Source: Clostridiaceae bacterium
Lineage (GTDB): Bacteria; Bacillota; Clostridia; Lachnospirales; Lachnospiraceae
DNA: 64,000 nucleotides
Direction of reading: 5' to 3'
Assembly: GCA_009911305.1 (NCBI GenBank)
Contig: QXXC01000002.1
Location: forward strand, 62,001 to 126,000
The notes beneath the pieces are model-generated. The model searched no databases and was not told where the DNA came from. It saw only the letters and a list, made by a program, of their open reading frames with translations. Position numbers and translations under genes: made by a program. Position 1 is the stretch's first letter. Every line of letters begins with the position of its first letter. Shown here one piece after another: positions 15,775 to 25,604 of the stretch.

Positions 15775-17232
15775 CTATCTTTGATTCAGAAATCTTCCGT
15801 GGCTGAAGGCTTCAGCAGCCTGATACTGCTCCTCCGCGGCCTGCAGAAAAGCGATCTCCTCCTCCGACTCGCGGGGGCCGTGGGAGGGAAGCTCTTTCTG
15901 GATCTGCTGGAGCCGTTCGATGAGGATTTCCACAGGCGTTTTCGGCGTCCCGGAATCCGTAACCGGGCTGACCTCAGTGATCATGTCAAGATCATTGGAA
16001 TAGGAATGGGACAGATACAGCGCCAGCTTTGCACAGCCAGGCCCGATCAGCTCGTACAGGACGCTGGAAGCCAGAATAATGGTCTGCAGGCTGCCGCCGA
16101 CTCCTGGACCCAGAGAACGGACGCACAGGGCCGCAAGGCCGATGGCGACCCCGGCCTGCGGGATCAGGGCAAGCCCCAGATAGTTCCGCACATCTTTGCC
16201 CTTCCCCGCCAGAAGGCACCCCAGATAAGCGCCTGCATACTTTCCGGCGATCCGCGTCAGAAAATAAAGAATGCCGATTGTAAGGAGCGAAACGCCCCCG
16301 GCCATGGCATCTGTATCCATCAGCGCGCTTAAATTAAAGCTTAAGCCTGAGCGGACAAAAAACAGGAGCAGGATAGGCGGACTGAAATAATTAAGCTGCT
16401 TAAACAGCTTATCATCATTCGTGATATTGATGTACACCATTCCCATAGCCATACACCCGAGAAGCGGCGATACGTCCGAGAGCGCGCAGATCCCGCAGAA
16501 CAGGAACATGACGCTGACGGAAACAATCAGCCGGTTATCCGTGGAACGGCGCGCCATCAGAAATTTCAGAAGCACCGCAAACGAACCTCCCAGCAGCATA
16601 ACGGCCAGATTCACCAGGATGGGCAACAGGATCGTGGAGACAGCGCTTCCCTGAGCCGCCCCAAACAGCGAGGATACGGCAAGGGAAATGGCGATGCTGT
16701 ATGCCACAAGGCCCACAACATCATCCATGGCAACGACCTGCAAAAGCGTGTCAACAAAATCTCCCCGGGCATGCGTCTGCCGTATGGTCATAATCGTGGA
16801 GGCCGGCGCCGTCGCGGACGCCAGCGCAGAGAGCACGATAGAAAAGGCCATATCCAGGCGCAGGATAAAATAGGTCAGGATAAAGACGGCAACTGACGCC
16901 ATAACGGCTTCCATGACTGTGATCACCACTGCCTTCATCCCATTCTGCTTCAGCACAGACAGCTTGAAAAATTCACCCACGCTGAAGGCGATAAAGGCCA
17001 GGGCGATATCCGCCAGAAAGTCCGTTCCGGCTATAAAATCCGCGGGAATCAGATCCAGGCAGTAGGGCCCGATGAGAATGCCGGTCACAATATAGGCCGT
17101 CACATTCGGCAGCTTCAGGCGTTTTGTAATACGCGTCATCAAGAAACCCAGAAACAGCATCAGGGCAATGGAAATAATAATGGCGGCCACATCGGAAGGG
17201 CCGTTGGCATGGATATAAAGTTGTTGTAACAT
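15775..17232 (-). CDS. Cation:proton antiporter (CPA2/Kef-type)
   Basis: The 485-residue protein has about 12 membrane helices and the sodium/hydrogen exchanger fold of the CPA2 family: TRITKRLKLPNVTAYIVTGILIGPYCLDLIP near residues 33-63, AFIAFSVGEFFKL, and SALASATAPASTIMTIRQTHARGDFVDTLLQVVAMDDVVG around 135-175 with the conserved acidic DD site in the unwound helix region. The last 80 residues are hydrophilic with no TrkA domain. It likely exchanges Na+ or K+ for protons. The gene is divergent from a LysR regulator across 119 bases, which may control it. Confidence 0.88.
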   Translation of the reverse strand: MLQQLYIHANGPSDVAAIIISIALMLFLGFLMTRITKRLKLPNVTAYIVTGILIGPYCLDLIPADFIAGTDFLADIALAFIAFSVGEFFKLSVLKQNGMKAVVITVMEAVMASVAVFILTYFILRLDMAFSIVLSALASATAPASTIMTIRQTHARGDFVDTLLQVVAMDDVVGLVAYSIAISLAVSSLFGAAQGSAVSTILLPILVNLAVMLLGGSFAVLLKFLMARRSTDNRLIVSVSVMFLFCGICALSDVSPLLGCMAMGMVYINITNDDKLFKQLNYFSPPILLLFFVRSGLSFNLSALMDTDAMAGGVSLLTIGILYFLTRIAGKYAGAYLGCLLAGKGKDVRNYLGLALIPQAGVAIGLAALCVRSLGPGVGGSLQTIILASSVLYELIGPGCAKLALYLSHSYSNDLDMITEVSPVTDSGTPKTPVEILIERLQQIQKELPSHGPRESEEEIAFLQAAEEQYQAAEAFSHGRFLNQR

Positions 17233-17351
17233 AGCAGCTCCCTCATAAATCTTGAAATTTCTTTCTGGTTATGATACACTCAAATCACCAAAAAGAGAAA
17301 TAATAGTATTTTTGCAGGATATAAAATTTTATTATAGTTGGAGATGAGGCT

Positions 17352-18278
17352 ATGTTAGATGTCAAGGTATTATCGTTTCTGGAGGCGGCAGAAAAGAAGA
17401 ATTTCACACAGGCGGCAAAGGCGCTGTCGCTGACACAGCCGGCAGTCAGCCACCATATATCACAGCTTGAGCAGGAGCTGGGGACCGCTCTGTTTATCCG
17501 GGGAAAAGGCAGGCTGAAGCTGACAGAATCAGGTGAAACCGTACTCCGGTACGCCAGGCAGATGCATTCCATATATGAGCGCATGCTGACCACCTTATCC
17601 GATCAGGAGAAAAACCTGACGAGGCTGCGCATCGGCATTACCCACACGGCGGAAAGCAATCTGGTGGCCGAAGTGCTCGCAAAGTACGGGAACGAGAATC
17701 CCGGGATTGTGATAACGATTATTACTCACTCCATAAAGAAACTTTATAATATGCTGGAAAATTACGAGCTGGATCTGGCGATTGTAGAAGGCGCCGTTTT
17801 GGATGGAAAGCAGTCCTTAAATTCCCTGCTTCTGGACACGGACTTCCTCGTCTGCGCCGCATGTAACGACAACCCCCTTTCCAGACGCGCCATGGTAACG
17901 ATCCGGGAACTGAAAAAAGAGCGCATGATCCTGCGCCTGCCCAAATCCGGCACAGTCAACCTGTTCGTCACCTGTCTGGAGACGATCCACGAATCCATCG
18001 ACGATTTCAACGTCATCCTGGAAGTCGATAATATCGCCACGATCAAAGACCTGATCCGCAAAAACCTGGGAGTGTCCATCCTCCCGCAGAGCACCTGCAT
18101 GGACGAAGTCCGAAAAGGCAAGATGACCATTCTCCCCATAGAAAACATGAGCATGGCCCGGGAGACCAACATCATATACCAAAAAGATTTTTCCCATCTG
18201 GAAGTCCTCCACGAGCTGACAGAACTCTACCGCAGGACGGCAAGAAAAATCATCAGCCACACGCGGAGCAGGCTGTAA
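17352..18278 (+). CDS. LysR-family transcriptional regulator
   Basis: The 308-residue protein has an N-terminal winged helix-turn-helix (residues 1-60, FLEAAEKKNFTQAAKALSLTQPAVSHHISQLEQELGTALF) and a C-terminal effector-binding domain in two lobes (from about residue 90). The effector is unknown. It is transcribed divergently from the antiporter-mgtC operon, the classical arrangement for a LysR protein and its target, so control of that operon is a reasonable inference. The GGAG ribosome site at 17340 precedes the ATG. Confidence 0.92.
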   Translation: MLDVKVLSFLEAAEKKNFTQAAKALSLTQPAVSHHISQLEQELGTALFIRGKGRLKLTESGETVLRYARQMHSIYERMLTTLSDQEKNLTRLRIGITHTAESNLVAEVLAKYGNENPGIVITIITHSIKKLYNMLENYELDLAIVEGAVLDGKQSLNSLLLDTDFLVCAACNDNPLSRRAMVTIRELKKERMILRLPKSGTVNLFVTCLETIHESIDDFNVILEVDNIATIKDLIRKNLGVSILPQSTCMDEVRKGKMTILPIENMSMARETNIIYQKDFSHLEVLHELTELYRRTARKIISHTRSRL

Positions 18279-18344
18279 TTTCCGTTATTCATAGAAGCAT
18301 CAGAGAATACCGCCTGCCTTCTTAATCCGATTATCGTTTCTCAA

Positions 18345-18475
18345 GTCAACAACCCCGCTGCAAGCAACGGGGCATCAAACTTGCAGCGCTGCAGAGCAGC
18401 GGGGTATTTGACCCTCGCGGCAGTCGCCAAATGTGCATGCAAGCATGCCCACTTGGCTCGTTGCTCGCGGGAATA
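18345..18475. repeat. GC-rich palindromic intergenic element
   Basis: This segment between the LysR gene and the GH42 gene contains the perfect 10-bp arms ACCCCGCTGC and GCAGCGGGGT about 40 bases apart, nested CCCCG/CGGGG, a GGGGCATCAAACTTGC segment mirrored loosely by GGGGTATTTGACCC, and CCCTCGCGG mirrored by CTCGCGGG at the far end. It looks like a mobile palindromic repeat or a bidirectional terminator for the two convergent genes. No second copy was seen in the window. Confidence 0.5.
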
Positions 18476-18482
18476 AATTCTC

Positions 18483-20432
18483 TTACAGCTCCTCAATCCG
18501 GCAGCCGAAGGGTTCCAGCGTTATATCGCCTGCAGATGCCTCGAAGGCGTTATGGTTGATAAGCATCCGGACGCGCTGCTGCGCGCCGCCGCGGATCACC
18601 ACTTCCACGCCGCTGTCGGAAGGGATAACGTCAATATGGCTGTCCGCAAGGATCGTCCCCATAATTTTTGCGGTAACAGCTTCATCCAGGGCGCAGCCCA
18701 GATAGTATACCATGCCTTTATTATGCTGCTTCCTGGTCACGGCAGCGTACCGGGTATAAAAGGCGTCGCCATAATGATAGAGAACCTGGGCGTCCGTGAC
18801 CTCCAGCATATCCCGGAAGATACCGCCCTGCCCGGATTCCCCTTCAAAGGCGCCCTGCCCGATGAGCGGGAATGCAAGGATTTCCTGCAGGCTTTCGGTT
18901 TCCGCTACAGTTACGCCGGCCAGCTCCCGGTAGCCAACGGGTACGCTTTCGCCAAACGGCAGATTGTTGTCCACATCCTTTACCGCGTTCCGGTAGGTCA
19001 GGACAAGCGTGCCGCCGGCATTTACAAAATCCTTTACCCGATTCTGGAATTCCGGCCTGGCAATGATCATCTGGGGAAGAAGCACAACTTTGTACTTTGA
19101 GATGTCCGCGCTTGACGGAATCACATCCACAGGTACATTCACGTCAAAAAACGCTTTATACAGCTTCTTCATTTCCCCCTGACAGTCGAGAAGGATGCTC
19201 TGGCGCTGGATGCGGAAGGAGGCAAGAGAATCGTAGTCGTAGACGATCGCCACCTCGCTGCGGATCGGGGACTCCATGGCCTTTTCATAGTTCCGGATAT
19301 CTGTAAAGAAGCTCTGCACCTCGCGGAATTTGCGGCCTTTTATGTTGTCTGCATCCAGTATGCCGTAGCAGAATTGTTCCGCCCCTTTGGTTGCGCCCCG
19401 GTAGCGGAAGTACATCATGGACTCGCAGCCGTGTGCCATGCCCTGATAGGACCACATTTTGGCCTGATTGGGGCGGGGCAGAAAACCGGTGACATCGTGA
19501 CCCTGCGCGCCCATGATCGCCTCGGTAATCCAGAAATTCTGCTGTTTTAATCCCCGGATATAGTCCAGCCCAAAAGCAATCTCATGGGGGGCGATGGGCT
19601 CTTTTTGCCCGCCCCAGACAGGATAATTATTATAGGCGGCCAGATCCAGGTTCCTGGCTGTCTCGGAGTAATCAACATGCTTATCCAGCCCGCCGCCGGG
19701 GAAGTCGTGCATCACCAGGGCATGGGGAATCACTTCCCGTAAAATGCGCGCCTGAAAATTGATAAAATCTACAATACTTTTGCTGCGGAACCGTTCCCAG
19801 TCCATGCGCAGGGCCGGATTGTGAGTGGTTATGGTTTCCTCGGGCAGAGGGATTTCCTCAAAACAGTTATATTCCTGGGACCAGAACGCAGTCCCGTAAG
19901 TATCATTCAGCCTGTCGATACTGCCCTCAAATTTTTCCTCCAGATAGCGCTGGAAAGCCTTGCGGCATTGCGGGCAATAGCAGACGTCGCTTCCCTCGTG
20001 TCCGAGCTCGTTATCAATCTGCCAGGCCGCTACCTGCGTTTCATCCCGGTAGTGTTCGGCCATCGCCCGGATGATTTTCTCCGAGTAGGCATACATAGCG
20101 GGGCTGTTAAAACAGTAAACATGGCGGCCGCCGAACGCGCGCTTTTTCCCGCCCTCAAATTCAGAGAGGATATCGGGATGCTTATGGGCAAGCCAGGCCG
20201 GGATCGTGGCAGTGGGCGTGCCCAGGATGACCTTAAGGCCCTTTTTCTTTGCTTTTGCAATCACGTTGTCAAAGAAAGAAAAGTCATACTGTCCCTCTGT
20301 CTTTTCCATCAGATGCCATGAAAATTCTGCAATCCGGATCACATTGCAGCCCATCTCGAGCATCGTATCCATGTCCGAATCCATCAGGGAAGGATCCCAT
20401 TGCTCGGGATAATAATCAACGCCTAATAACAT
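18483..20432 (-). CDS. Beta-galactosidase, glycoside hydrolase family 42
   Basis: The 649-residue cytoplasmic enzyme hydrolyses beta-galactosides. It begins LLGVDYYPEQWDPSLM as GH42 proteins do. The acid/base Glu is in WQIDNELGHE near residue 141, the zinc-binding cysteines are in VCYCPQC close after it, and the nucleophile Glu is in FWITEAIMGAQGH near residue 302. A trimerisation domain and a small C-terminal beta domain follow. The start at 20432 is preferred because GAAAGGAGAG is just upstream and the protein then begins as the family does. The gene starts four bases after the stop of the symporter gene, so both are one operon, with the enzyme acting on the imported sugar. Confidence 0.95.
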   Translation of the reverse strand: MLLGVDYYPEQWDPSLMDSDMDTMLEMGCNVIRIAEFSWHLMEKTEGQYDFSFFDNVIAKAKKKGLKVILGTPTATIPAWLAHKHPDILSEFEGGKKRAFGGRHVYCFNSPAMYAYSEKIIRAMAEHYRDETQVAAWQIDNELGHEGSDVCYCPQCRKAFQRYLEEKFEGSIDRLNDTYGTAFWSQEYNCFEEIPLPEETITTHNPALRMDWERFRSKSIVDFINFQARILREVIPHALVMHDFPGGGLDKHVDYSETARNLDLAAYNNYPVWGGQKEPIAPHEIAFGLDYIRGLKQQNFWITEAIMGAQGHDVTGFLPRPNQAKMWSYQGMAHGCESMMYFRYRGATKGAEQFCYGILDADNIKGRKFREVQSFFTDIRNYEKAMESPIRSEVAIVYDYDSLASFRIQRQSILLDCQGEMKKLYKAFFDVNVPVDVIPSSADISKYKVVLLPQMIIARPEFQNRVKDFVNAGGTLVLTYRNAVKDVDNNLPFGESVPVGYRELAGVTVAETESLQEILAFPLIGQGAFEGESGQGGIFRDMLEVTDAQVLYHYGDAFYTRYAAVTRKQHNKGMVYYLGCALDEAVTAKIMGTILADSHIDVIPSDSGVEVVIRGGAQQRVRMLINHNAFEASAGDITLEPFGCRIEEL

Positions 20433-20436
20433 TATT

Positions 20437-21804
20437 TCAGCTCTCCTTTCTTGTGCGCAGCTCGGCAATCATTTTATCGTAAAATTCTCCGGTCAGTTTG
20501 TATCCGTTCTTATAGAATACAAAACACAGAGCAGACAGGGCGGCGGGAATCACGAGCATGATGACTTTCATTCCCATAATCGTACCTGCGCCGGGAGTAA
20601 CGCCTGCTTTCCAGCCGATGATCGTCAGGCCCACGCCGCTGACAAAGCCGGAGAAAGCGCCCGCGAATTTTACGATGAAGGTCTGCATGGAAAACAGGAT
20701 AGATTCATTTCTGGTTCCCAGGGAATACTCGCCATAATCTACCACGTCAGCCAGCATTACCGTAATAAATACCAGCATGAAACCAATGCCGTAGTTGACG
20801 ATGGCAGAGCACGCGCCCACGGCTGCGGCGCTCGAAGGCGCAATGACTCCTGTGGCGAATAACAGTACAAATCCGGCGACCGGAAGGAAGCAGGCGAGGA
20901 AGAAAGCCCTGCCCCGGCCGATGATCTTTGTGATCATGGGAAATGTAAACTGGGCGGCCATCTGGGCAATGCCGGCTACGCCGGTATAGATAGGATAAAG
21001 ATCCTGGATGCCGATAGCGTATGTAAAGTAATACAGCGAAAAGGAATTAGATAGCTGGTAAGCAAAGTTAAAAAACAATGCGATGCCCAGAATCACCTTT
21101 ACCTGGTCATTGGCAGTCAGTACATGAAGCATGCCTTTGGCCGTGGTCTTTTCCGCACTTTTCGTGACCACCTTTTCCTTACAGTTTATCACAGTAATGG
21201 CAGAGCATACAATAAAAATTATGCTGACCATCATAGCGAAATAAGCGAATCCAACACGGCTGTCGCCCCCGCCCGCTTTATCAATGATCTTCAGGCCAAA
21301 GGAACCCACGATGAGCCATGCAAAAGAGGCAAACAGGCGGGGAATGGCTGATATCTGGCTGCGCTCATTCTCGTCGTCTGTGAGGGCCGGAACCATGGAC
21401 CAGTAGGGGATATCATCGATCGTATAAGTCATGCCCCACAGGATGTAGAGCACGGCGGCAAACGCCAGGAATGGCCTGCCCTCCAGATCTACATTCCAGA
21501 ACATCAGCGCAAGTACCACAGCGTTGAGCACCGTGCCAATCATGATCCAGGGACGGAATTTCCCCCATTTGCTCCGGGTATTATCCACCACCATACCCAT
21601 GAACGGATCATTGAAGGCGTCCCAGATACGGGCTATCATAAACAGTGTGCCTACAAAAGCGGGGGCGACGAAGCGGACGTCCGTCAGATAAAACATGAAC
21701 AGATTCCCTACCAGGGCGTAAACCAAATCCTTACCAAAGGCTCCCATGCCGAAGCTGATTTTCGACAGCCAGGAGAGCTTATCGTTCTTTTCCAGTTGCT
21801 GCAT
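20437..21804 (-). CDS. GPH-family sugar:cation symporter (MFS, MelB-like)
   Basis: The 455-residue protein has 12 membrane helices and the glycoside-pentoside-hexuronide:cation symporter features: ISFGMGAFGKDLVYALVGNLFMFYLTDV at the N-terminus with the conserved acidic residue of helix I, ARIWDAFNDPFMGMVVDNTRSKWGKFRPWI around residues 49-78, and TLTDDIPYWSMVPALT-like and MLADVVDYGE segments. It takes up a galactoside with a sodium ion or proton. Its promoter is overlaid by a LacI-type operator, and the GH42 gene follows directly. Lactose or galacto-oligosaccharide is the likely substrate. Confidence 0.93.
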   Translation of the reverse strand: MQQLEKNDKLSWLSKISFGMGAFGKDLVYALVGNLFMFYLTDVRFVAPAFVGTLFMIARIWDAFNDPFMGMVVDNTRSKWGKFRPWIMIGTVLNAVVLALMFWNVDLEGRPFLAFAAVLYILWGMTYTIDDIPYWSMVPALTDDENERSQISAIPRLFASFAWLIVGSFGLKIIDKAGGGDSRVGFAYFAMMVSIIFIVCSAITVINCKEKVVTKSAEKTTAKGMLHVLTANDQVKVILGIALFFNFAYQLSNSFSLYYFTYAIGIQDLYPIYTGVAGIAQMAAQFTFPMITKIIGRGRAFFLACFLPVAGFVLLFATGVIAPSSAAAVGACSAIVNYGIGFMLVFITVMLADVVDYGEYSLGTRNESILFSMQTFIVKFAGAFSGFVSGVGLTIIGWKAGVTPGAGTIMGMKVIMLVIPAALSALCFVFYKNGYKLTGEFYDKMIAELRTRKES

Positions 21805-21902
21805 TTGTTTTCCTCCTTTAATAAAAATAAAATCAATTAGGTTCCCCTGAAAGACAGCTCCTGCCGCGGGCCCTTTCGGCAGAAGTTCTTTAGATTGATT
21901 GT

Positions 21903-21931
21903 ATTTTACTACAAATTTTAGTAAAAGTCAA
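21903..21931 (-). promoter_or_regulatory. Promoter of the symporter-GH42 operon
   Basis: On the minus strand TTGACT (21931-21926), a 17-base spacer and TAAAAT (21908-21903) form a good sigma-A promoter. The first operator palindrome exactly fills the spacer and touches both boxes, so a bound repressor would block polymerase. Confidence 0.7.
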
Positions 21932-21980
21932 CGATTGTTTTACTAAATAATTTGGTAAAATACTAAAAATATTACTAAAA
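21904..21980. promoter_or_regulatory. Operator array for the LacI-type repressor
   Basis: Two 23-bp palindromes have the same build: TTTTACTA-N7-TAGTAAAA at 21904-21926 (perfect) and TTTTACTA-N7-TGGTAAAA at 21938-21960 (one mismatch). Two more half sites TACTAAAA follow at 21961 and 21973. The palindrome centres are 34 bp apart, close to three DNA turns. They lie between the symporter promoter and the lacI-type gene promoter and so can control both. Confidence 0.65.
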
Positions 21981-22006
21981 CAAAAGGGTGAAGAGGTGAA
22001 AAACTG

Positions 22007-22035
22007 TTGACAATGCCGGGAAAATGCAGTATAAC
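22007..22035 (+). promoter_or_regulatory. Promoter of the LacI-family gene
   Basis: TTGACA (22007-22012), a 17-base spacer and TATAAC (22030-22035) form a near-consensus promoter starting 27 bases past the last operator half site. The leader is about 190 bases and includes distant complementary AAGCGCC and GGCGCTT segments around 22110-22155. Confidence 0.65.
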
Positions 22036-22182
22036 TTATAAAAACTTGTTTTTTACTGTTTAAATGGCGTTCCGGGCTTTCCGGATCTGCCGGGAAGCAA
22101 CGTATAAATCACAAGCGCCCCAGGAGTATTATGATAAGCGCAGGTTACAGGCGCTTTGGCCGTTTTCGGAAATGTTGAGTAA

Positions 22183-23563
<1,381 letters not shown>

Positions 23564-23726
23564 TAACTGTTTGTTACAGTTCAGATAACCTCCGCAGAAA
23601 GAACGTGACAACCCCTATAAAGTATGGTAAAGTTAAGCATAAAAGAGACACGCCGCCGCGGAAATTCACGCTCATAATGAGCCTGAACTTCAAGGCGGCT
23701 AAACACAAACGATCCGGGAGGCGGCT

Positions 23727-24821
23727 ATGGCACAGACGATAACGGACTTCCAGTCATTTTTAAAGGACGCTGAGGAAGCGGTTCTGGAGCTTTCTGATTT
23801 GACAAAAAAGAGCGCGCAGCTTAAACAGGAGGAGGAACGCCTTGAGAGGGTCCTGCAGGCCGAAAAGAAGGCGGCCGGGGATTCTGTTAATTCCACGGTC
23901 AGGAGACGGCGCGAAGAGATAGGCGGCAGCTATGACGCGGAGATTGGAAAGCTCCAGGACAGGCTGAAAAAGACAAGGATCCGCCGGGAAAAGGCCAAAA
24001 GCCAGGGCATAAAGGAGCGCATCCGTGAGGAGACAAAGGAGCTTCATGAGTATAACCGCGAGCTTTCGGTCAAGCTGCGGGCCGCTATCCAGGCGGATCG
24101 GGCCCCGTTCTTCTGTAAGAGCAGCTTTTACTATACGCTGTATTTCCCCAGAGGCATCCGGGAGATACTGACTTTGATTCTCACCTTTGCCGCCTGCTTT
24201 TTTCTGATTCCTTATGGAATATATCTGATACTCCCGGTAAAAAAGACGCTTTATCTCGTTCTGATTTATCTGGCGTGCATTCTGGTATTCGGCGGGATGT
24301 ACATTCTGGTTGGAAATGTCACCAAAGACCGCCATCTGAAGATGCTTCAGGAGGGCCGGGCCATCCGGAGCCTGATAAGCTCCAATAACCGCAAGATCCG
24401 GGTCATCACCTCCTCGATCCGAAAGGACAGGGACGAGGCCGCCTATAATCTGGAAAAATTCGACGACGACATCGCCCAGCTTGACCAGGATCTGTCCGAG
24501 ACGATTCAGAAAAAGAAGGATGCCCTGAATGTCTTTGAAAATGTGACGAAGACGATTATTATGGATGAAATCATGGGAAACTGCCGTGAGAAAATCGAGT
24601 CCCTGGAGGAGGCGCACGGGGAGGCCCAAAAGCGCCTGCGCATTACGGAAACGATGCTCAAGGAAAAGAAGATCTATATAACCGACACGTACGAGAGCTA
24701 TGTCGGCCGCGAGTTTTTGTCCGTTGAACGGCTGAAAGAGCTTCGGAGGATCCTGGAAAGCGGGGAGGCGGGCAATATCAGCGAGGCGATCGAGGTATAC
24801 CGGAGCCGGAGGGCAAAGTAG
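23727..24821 (+). CDS. Unknown protein with two membrane helices between coiled coils
   Basis: The 364-residue product is not recognised. Residues 1-130 form a highly charged coiled coil (LTKKSAQLKQEEERLERVLQ and similar heptads). Two membrane helices follow at about 147-170 and 174-197 in a hairpin, and residues 205-340 form a second coiled coil. Both ends would therefore lie on the same, probably cytoplasmic, side. The design resembles scaffolding or envelope-organising proteins, but no catalytic motif is visible. The gene stands 160 bases from its upstream neighbour and 80 bases before the yyaC gene, and has a GGGAGG ribosome site. Confidence 0.75.
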   Translation: MAQTITDFQSFLKDAEEAVLELSDLTKKSAQLKQEEERLERVLQAEKKAAGDSVNSTVRRRREEIGGSYDAEIGKLQDRLKKTRIRREKAKSQGIKERIREETKELHEYNRELSVKLRAAIQADRAPFFCKSSFYYTLYFPRGIREILTLILTFAACFFLIPYGIYLILPVKKTLYLVLIYLACILVFGGMYILVGNVTKDRHLKMLQEGRAIRSLISSNNRKIRVITSSIRKDRDEAAYNLEKFDDDIAQLDQDLSETIQKKKDALNVFENVTKTIIMDEIMGNCREKIESLEEAHGEAQKRLRITETMLKEKKIYITDTYESYVGREFLSVERLKELRRILESGEAGNISEAIEVYRSRRAK

Positions 24822-24903
24822 GCTGCACAAAAAAAGGGCCTGTCTGCATATTTTTCCCAAAGCCTGTTTATAATAGAATTAACAAAAAACAGGCGGTAGA
24901 TTT

Positions 24904-25503
24904 ATGAAATTATGGGAATGGAAGGCGCTGCGGGATGAGCAGGAGATTTACTACTATAACTCGTTCCGGAATTTTATCCCGGAAGAATTTGCCGGCCGGC
25001 TGGAATGCATGATCCGGGAGGAGCGGGAGAGGAAGAACAAGAGAGGCGTTGTGTTTCTGTGTATCGGGACGGATCGTTCTACCGGAGACAGCCTGGGCCC
25101 TCTCATCGGATACAAGCTGAGGCAGATGAGGCTGCCAAAGACCACTGTATTCGGAACCCTGGAACGGCCGGTGCATGCAATGAACCTGGAGCGCTATTTG
25201 TCAGTCTTGAATACATGCTACAAGGATGATCTGATTATCGCAGTGGACGCATCTGTGGGAAGCAGGGAGCATATCGGCTTTGTGACGCTGGGAAAGGGGG
25301 CGTTAAAGCCCGGCCTGGGAGTGAGCAAGGAGCTGCGGGCCGTGGGGGATATCTTTATCACCGGCATTGTGGGGAGCTGCGGGAACTATGATCCGCTGAT
25401 GCTCCAGAGCGTGCGGCTGTCGATTGTCATGCAGATGGCAGACTGCATCAGCGGCGGGATCCGGCTTGTCGAAAAATTCTGTGTCAGCAGAGCCTTTGTT
25501 TGA
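24904..25503 (+). CDS. yyaC: Spore protease YyaC (DUF1256)
   Basis: The 199-residue protein matches YyaC, a sporulation protein related to the Gpr-type and hydrogenase-maturation peptidase fold. The motifs are VFLCIGTDRSTGDSLGPLIGYKL around residues 50-72 with the conserved aspartates, HAMNLERYL, IIAVDASVGSREHIGFV near 113-129, and GDIFITGIVGSCGN. It is made in sporulating cells of Bacilli and Clostridia and shows that the organism forms spores. The product is cytoplasmic. The LysM-protein gene follows after 101 bases. Confidence 0.92.
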   Translation: MKLWEWKALRDEQEIYYYNSFRNFIPEEFAGRLECMIREERERKNKRGVVFLCIGTDRSTGDSLGPLIGYKLRQMRLPKTTVFGTLERPVHAMNLERYLSVLNTCYKDDLIIAVDASVGSREHIGFVTLGKGALKPGLGVSKELRAVGDIFITGIVGSCGNYDPLMLQSVRLSIVMQMADCISGGIRLVEKFCVSRAFV

Positions 25504-25604
25504 CAAGATTCTCGGAAAACCTGTGCTATGATTTTTTGAGATTTCATGGAACGGTCTGGATAACAGGCCGTTATGATTTTAGAAAATGATAGCGGGGTGA
25601 GTCT

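Noticed and set aside
23760-24860. 366-codon frame on the minus strand opposite the coiled-coil protein
   Set aside because: The plus-strand frame has a ribosome site and a coherent coiled coil/membrane layout; the minus frame is a compositional mirror.
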